Shown piece after piece: positions 21,101 through 28,052 of a stretch of 30,007 bases of DNA. Numbering within the stretch: position 1 is the first letter of the stretch; every line of letters begins with the position of its first letter. The position numbers and the translations under genes were made by a program. The DNA comes from Coptodactyla brooksi (lineage: Eukaryota > Arthropoda > Insecta > Coleoptera > Scarabaeidae), in NCBI GenBank assembly GCA_033557675.1, contig JAWQRM010000120.1:1-30007 (forward strand), given 5' to 3'. The notes beneath the pieces are model-generated. The model worked only from the letters and a program-made list of their open reading frames with translations, was not told the origin of the DNA and did no database searches.

Positions 21101-24100
21101 ACAAAGCACAAATTATCCCCTTTTTTGTATGTTCGAATAATAATTGCAATTTTTAAAAATGGCCGGGAAATACCTCACTTCTGTGCATAAGTAATCAATT
21201 TTGTTAAGGGACTAATTAGAAAGTAGCCAACTTTAATCATCACTCTTTATTATCACTGAATTAATTAATATCACAGGTATCTAAAAATTTTGTGGAACGT
21301 ATCCTGTCAATAACACGATAGGATTTCGATTCAATTTGATTCAATAATGGACAAGTTGTGAAACGATCAACAGAACATTTGCCAAAAAGAGCAACTAAAA
21401 TGACACGTACAAATATATAAGGGGTTCTATTCATAAAGTGAAAATGGATGTCGTTTCAGCCTTTGATCTTTCGGTGAAAGGCTGATTCATCTTTTAATGA
21501 AAAACTCATGACTTTTGAAATTTCCAGTTTTGGTGTAATTATGACAATTGTTTAACATTGTTACAAAGCCAAAGGTCCCAAACCCACAGCTTTATGTTAA
21601 ACTGCTTTCATTGTATCTTATGCCTTTTAGTGTACATAAGGTTTTAATACATGGCACGGGCGATAATAAAATATCTTGAAAATAGTATGCGGCTGTAAGG
21701 ATAAATTAAAATTAGCGGCACTCTTAAGCTAAAAATAATTTGGTAGGCCATAATCATACTAGTTGCCCATAATTTCTGTTGAATTACTAGCTAAACACAT
21801 TTTTCAAATGACTTTACGATTTTCAGGGGTTGAGAAAGTATAACTCCAAATCAATTACATCACTTAGTGTAATTAGCGATATTAACATTGTCACATAATC
21901 CTACTAAATTACACTATCCTACAATTTTATTTTCTACTTACGATAAGCGTGTTAACGCTTAACTTATCGTATACGTTCGTAACAATTATTTGGAAACGAT
22001 AGATTTTATAGAAATATTTATTAATTTTAAATTAATAAGTAAAGGTAATGTAGCTGTTAGGGTGCATATTTGGACATAATTATTATATTTTCATTACATC
22101 CATTTTCCCCAGAAATGAAACCAACTTTTGATATCTAAATAGAACACCTGTATATTTGTATATTTAGAATCTTACACATTTGGATGCTCTTGTACTGCCA
22201 TGGAGGGATAATTCATTAGAATTATTTCTATAAATAAAATACTATAAAATGGTGTTAATGTTTGTTGGTCTTAGTTCAACAATGGAAACTTAAGTCTACT
22301 GACTGCCTCTCAATCCAATTATATTAACTCTATTTAATATAAGTAAACACAACAATTCATGGCACATTTTATATAGAACTGCGCATGTATAGTCTATTGA
22401 ATTTGTAGTACTTACACGACTAGGTGATCCAACAGGATCAAAATAACCAGTTATTTGACTTGTATGTATCTTCCACAGTAAGCCCTCAATTTCCTGTTCT
22501 ATCTTCCACTTCCTGTATATGCTTATGGTTATAACAACAGCGCAAAAGAGCATAACGCCCAGGAAAGCTGCGCATATAATACTCGTCGTCAATGTGTCGC
22601 TACTCTTTTTGCACTGTTCATTGTTAAATCCGCAACTGGGCTCGTCTAATGGAGGACCATTACCTTTTAACCATATGATGGGGTTGAACGGATCTGGCTT
22701 ATATTTCTACGAAGCAAGACACTTAGTAAGGAGAAATGACACTTATGCGGATATTTCGAATAAGAAAGCGAGAAAAACTCACTCACTGGCAATGGAGAAG
22801 GCTCCTCCTTGAATATTCCTACTGGTCGCATTTGATATGAGCAGTTGAAGTTTTTTGACACCGTGATGTGCTCATCACGTATTTCAGTTACTGCTAAGAC
22901 TGAAAAATTTCCTTCGGAATCGCCATCTTCGTCAATTTTCATGTTTGCGCCAGTAACGCCTGAAATATGCATACTATTATTAATATAATTTGAATAATTC
23001 GTCGATTTTCAATATTAAACACATCTTATTCCAGCTGAAAGAAGTATGTACTTATAGTAATATTCAGTAGAAGTTTTCTACGTAAAAACTTTAACAACAA
23101 AATTATATTATATTTAAATTTATGGTCATTCTGTAATAATTTTACGGATTTAAATTGGAATTAATTTCAGCCATCAAGATGGCTGGTAGATGCTTTTTTG
23201 ACATCAAAGTTAACATGGGGCGACATATTGTAAAGTAAGTTGTATGAAGGTTTACATCATCAAAGTACCAGCATAAAACCGTTTTATACTTTCCCTGATT
23301 TGTGTTTAGAATTTTGTCTGCAAATGTTATGTCATTGAGTAGTGATGTCCTGCAAAACCTTTATGAACGTTATGGAGTAGCACAACAGCAAAAAATAGGT
23401 AATGTCAGTCTAGATGATTCTATTTGTGAATTCCTTGGATTGCCGTGCTGCAGCTTATCAGATTTTTGTGATCGAACTATTTTAGTTGGCCTAAGGATAG
23501 ATTTCATTTTTTTTATTTGTTTAACAAGTTTTATGAAAGAAATGCAATTGATAATCATGATTCCAGTATATATGATCTTAATTTTCTGCCCCTCTTAAGA
23601 ATCTTAAGTTTAAAAATCTCTTCTTAATGCCTATGACATGGAAAGAATATATTCTTCTTTCTCAGTCTAGGAGTTTAAGTTAGGCTTTAATGAGCAAGTT
23701 GAGAGTTTTTACATTCATGCACTGTATCTGATTCCTGAAGTGGGTAAGAATTAACGACCATTGACTTCGTCAATCGATGCATTTAACGAGTTAACTGTGT
23801 TTGATGAGTATATATCAAACCAAAACTCTATTTTGGTGCGTTTGACGTATACACTCATATAAAATAAAAAATTACCAGTTGCTATAAAAACTCTAAATTT
23901 TAAAAAGTAATAAAAATGTCATTTGCTGGTAAGTTTACTTTATATTATTGTCAGTAAAACTGCTGTGTTTTATAAAGAAATATTTGAAAAAAAAGAGAAA
24001 TCCATAATTTTAGAGCAAACTTTAAAATATTATCATCATCAGCATATTTCTTTTAAAAGTAGTCGCTTTGGAATGAAGTTTTTAAATTATACCAAAGTCA

Positions 24101-25961
24101 ATTGGGACATACTTATACATTTAGAACTTGCATATACACTGGGGAAAATACAGATTATAGTCAAAATTATCCTCAATACATATAGAGTATATGTATCGGG
24201 CTTTCAGAAATGTCCAAGTTCCACATGATCAAATGCAGATCCCTGTTCTAAGAATTTGTTGATCAAAGTTTATTGTAATATTTTTGCGTGTGTCACTAAA
24301 AAGTAACCAGATTTTGACATTTGAAACATAGGCGTTTGTGAACTGAGTATTTTTTCGTTATACGAATGTGTCAAAGTGTTTGCTGTAATTTATTATTAAT
24401 TAGAACTGTATCATCTGTTAAGTATAGGATTCAATGTTAATACTATTTGATAATAATGAATATTTCTTTTCCTGTTATTTAACAGTAAATTAATTTTGAT
24501 ACTCCGCTGACTCTCAGTTGTAGCAGTTAGGGTGTTTTATTTTAATCATTACCATACTGCAAGTTTAGTTGCCTAATCAGTTGCGATCATGTGGGACTTG
24601 GACGTTTCCGAAAGCCCTGTAGATACCTCGCACACTAGCACAAAATTTGCAAGCAGACTTTGTATTGGTAGGACAGATATTGCTAGTGCAATGTGACAAC
24701 GAAATAATGTTGACATGACTGGAAAAAATGTGCTGCTCCTTAGTATAATTCATGGCGCTAATATGATGAAAAGGGAGAAACGAAGTGCTGCAGTAAGGAA
24801 ACAGTGCTTGATTATGATAAAGAAATGGGTGGTGTTGACAGAAGTCATAGAATAATTGCATCGTACACATCTTCCAAAGCAAATCCACTTCGAAGATATG
24901 CCGTCTGACCAAAAAATTATGCCATGAAAAAATTCGTAAGGAGTCACATCTGGTACTAGACCTATGAAGTGCCACTTTGAGCGGTACCCAGTTCCGAAAA
25001 ATAGCACACCCACCCAGAAGGCCAACTGAATTATTTGGATTTCTATTAACTTATATTTTTTACGAATTTTGTTATTTTATTGTAAATTTGAAATTTTCAA
25101 AACCAGGCATTTTTAGAATAATGAATTTTGAATTAAACATGAACTCTTATTGCTTGTTGCAAAAATTTATTTGTCCTGTGCTTGATTATACTTATGCACC
25201 ACATGAGAGATTTTTAAAATTAAATTTCCCATTTAACTGAATAAGGACAAAAAATATACAACCTCAAATTTAAGTCGTTTTCGATCCGTCCCGGAGTTAT
25301 CCTAATTTATCAACCGTCAAAAAATACTAAAAACTTACTTATATATGAGCCGAAGCTAATGATTTTTTCAATGATAAGCGTCCCATTTTTACCAATGTCT
25401 TCAATTTTCTTATCGTCTAGCTCTTTTTCATTAGCTAGTAACGCATGCAGAGCCCTGGCGTATAATTTTACCGAATCGTATAAATATGCTGCATATATAG
25501 ATACAAACTAGAAGAAATCAGAATTTGGAATTAGTTTGGCAAAAAATGTTATGTTTACCTTTTGGTAGTTAATGCTAGAGAATATTGGCGGCACACTAAA
25601 ATTGAACGGGTCCATGTTGTTGTATTTCCTCACGGCCCCAGTAAAATTTTCGTAACCTTCAGTAGGTGCTGTTGGTACGATAACCAATAGCGATCGGGCC
25701 CGTTTAATAAAGTCCTTTTCCGTATCTTCACAATTACCTTGATTTATATGAGTGTCAGGCTCTGGAAAAATAACAACCTATCATATAAAAACGAATCGAA
25801 TTAGTACTCGTACTTACTCCACAAGTACTTATGTGCTTCTTTAACTGAATACGTATTCATATCGACATATATCACCATGTAATCGCCATTTAGCAGTTGG
25901 GCACTCTGCATTGTTGACATGAGATCATGCAGGTACTTCGGCTGACCCAGGTAAACGTACA
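8345..25961 (-). CDS. Gyc76C: receptor guanylyl cyclase, Gyc76C-like (5' partial)
   Basis: Sixteen exons on the - strand, in transcript order: 25961-25818, 25761-25559, 25507-25339, 22959-22787, 22706-22416, 18770-18504, 18446-18375, 18316-18145, 16897-16745, 16689-16494, 16440-16303, 16245-16122, 16063-15965, 14306-14162, 14085-13690 and 9126-8345. All junctions are GT-AG and join in frame, giving 1173 residues plus stop. Domain order is ligand-binding (ANF receptor type, membrane-proximal half), one TM helix, pseudokinase, signalling helix, class III guanylyl cyclase, and a C-terminal tail of about 340 residues. The enzyme converts GTP to cGMP in response to an extracellular ligand. The long tail favours Gyc76C over other insect receptor cyclases and over vertebrate NPR1/2, which end just after the cyclase. 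The signal peptide and distal ligand-binding exons lie beyond 30007. The domain assignment is firm; the orthologue name is less so. Confidence 0.9.
9127..9955. other. last intron of the cyclase gene, 3' part
   Basis: Intron sequence with no exon. ACAGGGTGAGCCATAACTTA at about 9623 resembles the terminal sequence common to mariner-type elements, but no partner end or transposase was found beside it. Confidence 0.4.
9956..10250. repeat. tandem repeats: 21-bp x4, then about 120-bp x2
   Basis: Four 21-bp units run from 9956 to 10039 (AATGGGATTAGCTCATTGCTA and variants) without indels. Beginning in the last units, a longer block of about 118-122 bp (about 10015-10130) is repeated once (about 10133-10250); both copies contain GAGTGAT, AAAATATGTTGAC and TTATTGTTA or ATTGTTA. 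On the - strand the 21-bp units read as a 7-residue repeat (PFSNELI), but nothing else suggests a gene. Confidence 0.75.
10251..11237. other. cyclase intron with a 22-bp palindrome
   Basis: No gene recognised. A perfect 22-bp palindrome with half-site TGCTGTGATGT lies at 10946-10967, about 0.3 kb before the piggyBac relic that follows. The stretch 10990-11237 may be the 5' end of that relic (EPNDDVGVL, an acidic start of the kind usual in piggyBac transposases), but this is uncertain. Confidence 0.4.
11238..12060 (+). pseudogene. piggyBac-like transposase relic 1
   Basis: Fragments of a piggyBac transposase appear in order on the + strand but in shifting frames. They include TTPEEMRHLLQAFDLHGKH (about 11370-11418), LLVNTLNENCRFDNYQKLF followed by IVVDKTV (11550-11640; the first catalytic Asp region), then LTEKLLNEECTLCADK (about 11768-11812) and KKLPKDVTFRPLKSDEMASR followed by NNGIVTL (11907-11985). 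The last matches the conserved 'LPKDV ... GE ... GIVVLKW' block. The frames are broken by stops and shifts, so the element is dead. It lies antisense to the host cyclase gene in its last intron. Confidence 0.7.
12061..12345. other. spacer between piggyBac and mariner relics
   Basis: Holds an 81-codon open frame on + (12092-12337), rich in Lys (KQIKYSKYQRSWEKHKGG). I do not recognise it. It may be the tail of the piggyBac relic or chance. Confidence 0.25.
12346..13400 (-). pseudogene. mariner-like transposase relic 1
   Basis: Read on the - strand from about 13340 to 12350, mariner transposase blocks appear in the normal order: MYKWYKRFQEGCEGVKDDE then STSTDDNVEK (helix-turn-helix region, about 13210-13105), VTANET*VYGYN (the usual 'GDETWVYGYD', about 12880), a block equivalent to 'MPHPPYSPDLAPCDF' with IMPQP and MAPCDF-like residues (about 12545-12510), and SYRDYFQRDK near the C terminus (about 12400-12370). 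Several stops and frameshifts show it is inactive. A 15-bp stretch (GTCAATTCAACAATA) is duplicated at 12938 and 12959 within it. Terminal repeats were not identified. Confidence 0.75.
13401..13689. other. cyclase last intron, 5' end
   Basis: AT-rich intron. The donor AGAG|GTAAATA (- strand) is at 13689-13688. No other feature is seen. Confidence 0.4.
13690..16245 (-). CDS. Gyc76C: Gyc76C-like exons 12-15: guanylyl cyclase catalytic domain
   Basis: Exons 16245-16122, 16063-15965, 14306-14162 and 14085-13690. Visible catalytic features: YFSDIVGFTAMSAESTPLQ (first metal-binding Asp), VYKVETIGDAYMVVSGLP (Glu for guanine recognition and second metal Asp), IGIHTG|PVVAGVVGLTMPRY and CLFGDTVNTASRMES (Cys for guanine recognition; Asn and Arg that stabilise the transition state). 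All expected residues are present, so a catalytically competent homodimeric guanylyl cyclase is predicted. The last exon continues past the domain into the tail (REVDLGGYPPLFCRPRRG, FCGGCAG, SRRQSSVPRG). Exon ends match codon phase throughout. For 14162-14306 the acceptor GATAG|GTTTCAGG was chosen over the CAG seven bases further in because only the former keeps frame. Confidence 0.94.
14307..15964. other. cyclase intron with hairpin and unidentified + strand frame
   Basis: Between exons ending 15965 and starting 14306. On + at 14456-14626 a short frame, MNLYYSDCQSSEFNFSRLNF onward (56 codons), is rich in Glu, Asn and Ser; I cannot assign it, and a degenerate transposase N terminus is one possibility. 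A strong inverted repeat lies at 15619-15662. No exon is recognised. Confidence 0.4.
15619..15662. repeat. 16-bp stem inverted repeat (hairpin)
   Basis: AAATTT plus AAACTACCTG (15619-15634) pairs with CAGGTAGTTT, a bulged C and AAATTT (15646-15662) around an 11-nt loop. It is intronic. There is no evidence of a microRNA beyond the ability to fold, and the pairing extends little further. Confidence 0.6.
16303..16440 (-). CDS. Gyc76C: Gyc76C-like exon 11: coiled-coil signalling linker
   Basis: 138 nt, joined AA|G to the kinase-homology exon and AA|A to the cyclase exon. It encodes KNIMDQMMDMMVTYANHLED, then LVQERTRLLDEEKMKTVDLL and HRMLP: the heptad-bearing signalling helix that couples the pseudokinase to cyclase dimerisation in all receptor guanylyl cyclases. 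No anomalies. Confidence 0.93.
16494..18770 (-). CDS. Gyc76C: Gyc76C-like exons 6-10: kinase homology domain (pseudokinase)
   Basis: Exons 18770-18504, 18446-18375, 18316-18145, 16897-16745 and 16689-16494. The region opens with TSIGSVSMTSFGSRAG, then the beta3-like segment VRNVTVRIKKLSF, FIGACIEPTSILLVTDYC, AKGSLYDIIENDDIELN, and a catalytic loop reading HGNLKSSNC. HGN replaces HRD, so the catalytic Asp is missing, as in natriuretic receptors. DFGLAEL is retained. APELL, ADIYAFAIILYELIGRR and CWAEDPEQRPDFSQIRYRLR complete the C lobe. It is expected to bind ATP and regulate the cyclase, not to phosphorylate. The acceptor for the first of these exons (TTGTAG|ACTAGT) is the in-frame choice and has the weakest support in the gene. 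Confidence 0.9.
16898..18144. other. intron within the kinase homology domain
   Basis: 1.25-kb intron. TACAGGATGATGCTTAGCTT near 16971 faintly resembles a mariner end. A small hairpin (ACACCACTTTCTGGTGT) sits near 17337. The open frame 17519-17755 on + has no recognisable product and looks random. Confidence 0.4.
18771..19605. other. cyclase intron before mariner relic 2
   Basis: Part of the 3.6-kb intron between the transmembrane and kinase-homology exons. It contains a short GA run (about 19070-19083). The open frame on - (19428-19691) starts inside the mariner relic's C-terminal end in the wrong frame and is not a gene. Confidence 0.4.
19606..20345 (-). pseudogene. mariner-like transposase relic 2
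   Basis: A second mariner relic in the same orientation as relic 1. On the - strand it reads MKHEWIDTTSK (diverged 'DETWVYGYDPET', about 20115-20085), FSVIFDISGTV*HEFLSPGC and SVNKEYYQEAL (about 19990-19900), and a clean C terminus ISYRDYFEGDKINIDE* (about 19655-19606). DNA similarity to relic 1 is visible in blocks, such as AGTCCCTATA, TTCAGTGATT/TTCAGCGATT and CTCAATGTTAGCA. The 5' part, with the helix-turn-helix, is more degraded or absent. It is dead. Confidence 0.75.
20390..20995. repeat. degenerate tandem array, period about 140 bp
   Basis: At least four diverged units. Recurring landmarks are ATAATTTCTTCTATGAATTA (20461), repeated near 20603 and, diverged, near 20744; a TGG..TGCAAATCGATC block near 20403, 20503, 20645, 20784 and 20904; and TTTAAG.GAAA....TTTCTGT.AATTTA.AGAA near 20540, 20675 and 20945. 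Spacing is 139-142 bp for the central units and shorter where units carry deletions. It lies next to mariner relic 2. No coding function is seen. Confidence 0.65.
20996..22415. other. cyclase intron, 5' part
   Basis: AT-rich intron DNA without a recognised exon or element. The GTAAGTAC donor (- strand) at 22415-22414 begins it. Confidence 0.45.
22416..22706 (-). CDS. Gyc76C: Gyc76C-like exon 5: juxtamembrane Cys region and transmembrane helix
   Basis: 291 nt, phase 0 at both ends, 97 codons. It starts KYKPDPFNPIIWLKGNGPP, then DEPSCGFNNEQC, the paired juxtamembrane cysteines typical of this receptor family. A hydrophobic helix follows, SIICAAFLGVMLFCAVVITI (about residues 42-61 of the exon), then the basic stop-transfer YRKWK and EQEIEGLLWKI, the conserved start of the intracellular region. 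TGYFDPVGSPSR leads into the pseudokinase. Confidence 0.93.
22787..25961 (-). CDS. Gyc76C: Gyc76C-like exons 1-4 (visible): extracellular ligand-binding domain
   Basis: Exons 25961-25818, 25761-25559, 25507-25339 and 22959-22787. They encode the C-terminal half of an ANF-receptor-type periplasmic-binding fold: VYLGQPKYLHDLMSTMQSA, GDYMVIYVDMNTYSVKEA, RARSLLVIVPTAPTEGYENF, YAAYLYDSVKLYARALHALL and MKIDEDGDSEGNFSVLAV, the last being the family's 'D..GD.EGN' block. Several N-X-S/T sites (NFT, NFS, NGT, NCS) suit an extracellular location. The first visible exon begins with two bases of a split codon, so at least one upstream exon is missing, and none is recognisable between 25962 and 30007. The ligand cannot be inferred from this half. 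Confidence 0.88.
22960..24195. other. extracellular-region intron, 3' part
   Basis: Intron between exons ending 25339 and starting 22959. A + strand open frame at 23302-23598 (MFRILSANVMSLSSDVLQNL onward, 98 codons) is unidentified and ends in a hydrophobic, AT-driven stretch; I do not call it a gene. A perfect 8-bp stem (CAGCCATC/GATGGCTG) lies at about 23170-23187. Confidence 0.35.
24196..24619. mobile_element. MITE, full-length copy of the family at 5025
   Basis: About 424 bp. The left end GGGCTTTCAGAAATGTCCAA (24198 onward) and the right end GGACTTGGACGTTTCCGAAA then GCCCTG (to 24619) form inverted repeats of about 34 bp with few mismatches. TA flanks both sides (24194-24195 and 24620-24621). 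The internal sequence matches both intronic copies in the WDR24 gene, for example TAAAAAGTAAC, GGCGTTTGTGAACTGAGTAT and TAGGATTCAATGTTAA. It has no coding capacity; the TA target duplication suggests mobilisation by a Tc1/mariner-type transposase. Confidence 0.8.
24630..25020 (+). pseudogene. piggyBac-like transposase relic 2
   Basis: On the + strand, NVLLLSIIHGANMM (about 24727-24770) is followed in another frame by DYDKEMGGVDRSHRIIASYT (about 24810-24870), the conserved piggyBac block holding the third catalytic Asp ('DYNK.MGGVD'), and then a stop. Only this C-terminal part is recognisable, and it directly abuts the MITE right end. The MGGVD-type motif differs from the GTVDTLD version of the element at 28053, so it is a separate lineage. 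Opposite-strand open frames here are shadows. Confidence 0.65.
25021..25338. other. intron beside the ligand-binding exons
   Basis: AT-rich intron DNA. The GTAAGTTTT donor (- strand) is at 25338-25337. Nothing else is recognised. Confidence 0.4.
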
Positions 25962-26409
25962 CTACAACCAATCAATACTGTTTACATGGTAAGAATGAAA
26001 CAGTGGTTCAAGATCACTTAGCGGGTGACACCTTAATATTACCTAATAAAAATAAAATAAAAAATTGTTTAAACAATATTGAAGAAGTATTAACTGGCAA
26101 AAGTACTATTGGAAGAGTGTAATGCCAAAGTGCAATAATGTTTAACCATTGCTATTTCTACTTTCTTATTAATGTAATGTTATTCCTAATAACATTATGA
26201 AAATTATTTGTTAAAAGCTTTTGACAAAGGATTTCACTAAATCAAATAATCATATATATGGGTTTTAATTTCTTATTTAAATTATACTTATTGTGGAGTT
26301 TGGTTGTTTTTATTGTATTTTGAGGACATATTAATTGGTGATATCTAATATTTAGATTCTGTTCCCTATTACATTGATAAGAATATATAGACTATCCATT
26401 ATTGATATA
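25962..26409. other. upstream intron of the cyclase gene, first part
   Basis: Starts at the acceptor GGTTGTAG (- strand) before exon 25961. No further upstream exon is recognisable from here to the window end, so this intron probably exceeds 4 kb and hosts the two elements that follow. Confidence 0.5.
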
Positions 26410-27840
26410 CAGTCATATCTCATGTTATTGCACTTCCGTGATATTGCACTTCCGTGAAATTGTCCATGAAAATACGCAGAAATTTTTTGATATGGACATT
26501 ACGTTATTGGAAATATTTGAAAACTCAAGAATTGCAAAAACTTTTTAGTGTTGTTTATGATACATTTTGAACTGATTCATTTTAATTCGTTCAAAATTAA
26601 GCATAACATGGCCTCAAACCAAAGGAGGAACAGCATTTTTTAAATAAAAAGCTAGAAAAGTTTAATGGAAAACGACTGAAGTATGTCGAGATAGACAGAA
26701 AGCTAGGTTTCTTGTGACGAATCGTTAGCCAAATTGAAAAGTTCTGAAACGAAATTAAGAGTGCTACTCCAATGGATACATAAACTGTTATAAAATGAAA
26801 CAGTCTGAATTGAAGATCAAATCAGCCACAATATTCCTCGATCTTAAACTTTATGAAGACTGAGAAAGGTGAAGAAGCTTCATTAAAAAAGTTGGAAGCC
26901 ACTAGAGGACAGTTCATGATATTTAAGGAAAGAACAACATAAGAGTACTAGGTGAGGCAGCTAGCGCTGACGCAATTGCTGCAACAAGCTGAGCCTAAGA
27001 ATTAGCTAAAACAGTCGAAGGTGTTTCTATAGTAGATAAAAAATCAAATGTAGATGAAACAGCTCTATATTGGAAGAAGTTTTACTTCTAGAAGTAGTCT
27101 TATAGAACTTTCATAGCTAGGGAGGAAAAAATCAGCGCCTGAATTTAGAAATCTTGATTGACTCTCCCACTAGGGCCTAATGCGGTGACCTTAAGTGGAA
27201 ACCAAAGCATATTTATCATTCTCAAAATCTCAGGGCACATAAAAATTATAAAAAATATGCTTCGCATGTCTTCTGCACATAGAATAGCAAAGCCTAGATG
27301 ACTCACTTAGTTACAGTACAGTTTAAAGTGTAAAGTGTTATTGCTTCTTGACAATGTACCTACTCCTCCTGAAGTTTCAAAGATGTTTAATGAAATTAAT
27401 TTAAATTGGTGTACCATGGAATCATATCAACTTTTAAGTCTTATTATTTAAGAAACAAATGTCGTAAGGCTGAAATTATGTCAGACTGTGCTTCATCTGA
27501 AGGATCAGAATAAAATAAATTAGAACCCTTCTTGAGAAAAATATTCCTACTTTCTGGGATGAGTAGGACAAGACATCCACATTAACGGGAGTTTGGAAGA
27601 AGTCAATTATAAGTCTCCTGGATAAACTTTGAGGGATTTACTACTTCGTTGCACGACATAGCTGAGGAAGTACTGGAAATACCACGAGAGTTAGATCTTG
27701 AAGAAGACATGGTTGATATATTGCAATCTCATAACATAGCTTTAACATTTGAGAAGCAGAGAAGGCCACTTGCCGAGATGGAATCTATTAAAGGCGACGT
27801 AATAATTCTAATTATAATAAATTTCACCGTAAATTAAGAT
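26410..27840 (+). pseudogene. pogo/Tigger1-like DNA transposon relic
   Basis: The left end CAGTCATATCTCATGTTATT starts right after TA (26408-26409), as expected for pogo/Tigger elements. Transposase pieces follow on + in order: GEAASADAIAATS and ELAKTVEG (about 26955-27022), NVDETALYWKKFYF (about 27048-27090), then SYRTFIAREEK in another frame (about 27100-27130), KVLLLLDNVPTPPEVSKMFN with EINLNW (about 27330-27410, including the DN of the DDE core), and HDIAEEVLEIPRELDLEEDM then VDILQSHN (27652-27735). The frames are broken by many stops. No matching right terminal repeat was found before 28053. A 16-bp unit, TATTGCACTTCCGTGA, is tandemly duplicated at 26426-26457 inside the left end. Confidence 0.75.
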
Positions 27841-28052
27841 AAAAATATTAAAAAATGTTTATTTGGTAACAGCAGTTGGTAATAGCAGTTCTTGAAAATG
27901 TCCACAATTAATTTCACTACTATTAGTAGTAGTAGTGAACGTTTACACATTTTACTGGGACATTTTATTCTAATTTTCACCATATGATTATTCTTACTAT
28001 TATTCTGTACATCAAAAAAAAATTAAGGGTTATAAGATTAGTTGCTATTTAT
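27841..28052. other. spacer between Tigger and piggyBac relics
   Basis: Contains two 13-bp copies of GGTAAYAGCAGTT near 27867-27892, and an inverted repeat (TTCACTACT, 9-nt loop, AGTAGTGAA) at 27913-27939. The Tigger right end should be here but is not recognisable. Confidence 0.4.

Noticed and set aside
23302..23598. 98-codon frame on + as a possible gene
   Set aside because: No recognisable domain, a hydrophobic AT-driven end, and no splice or promoter context.
24577..25025. Two overlapping open frames on - (132 and 91 codons)
   Set aside because: The opposite strand carries piggyBac motifs (MGGVD) and the MITE end, so these are shadows of relic DNA.
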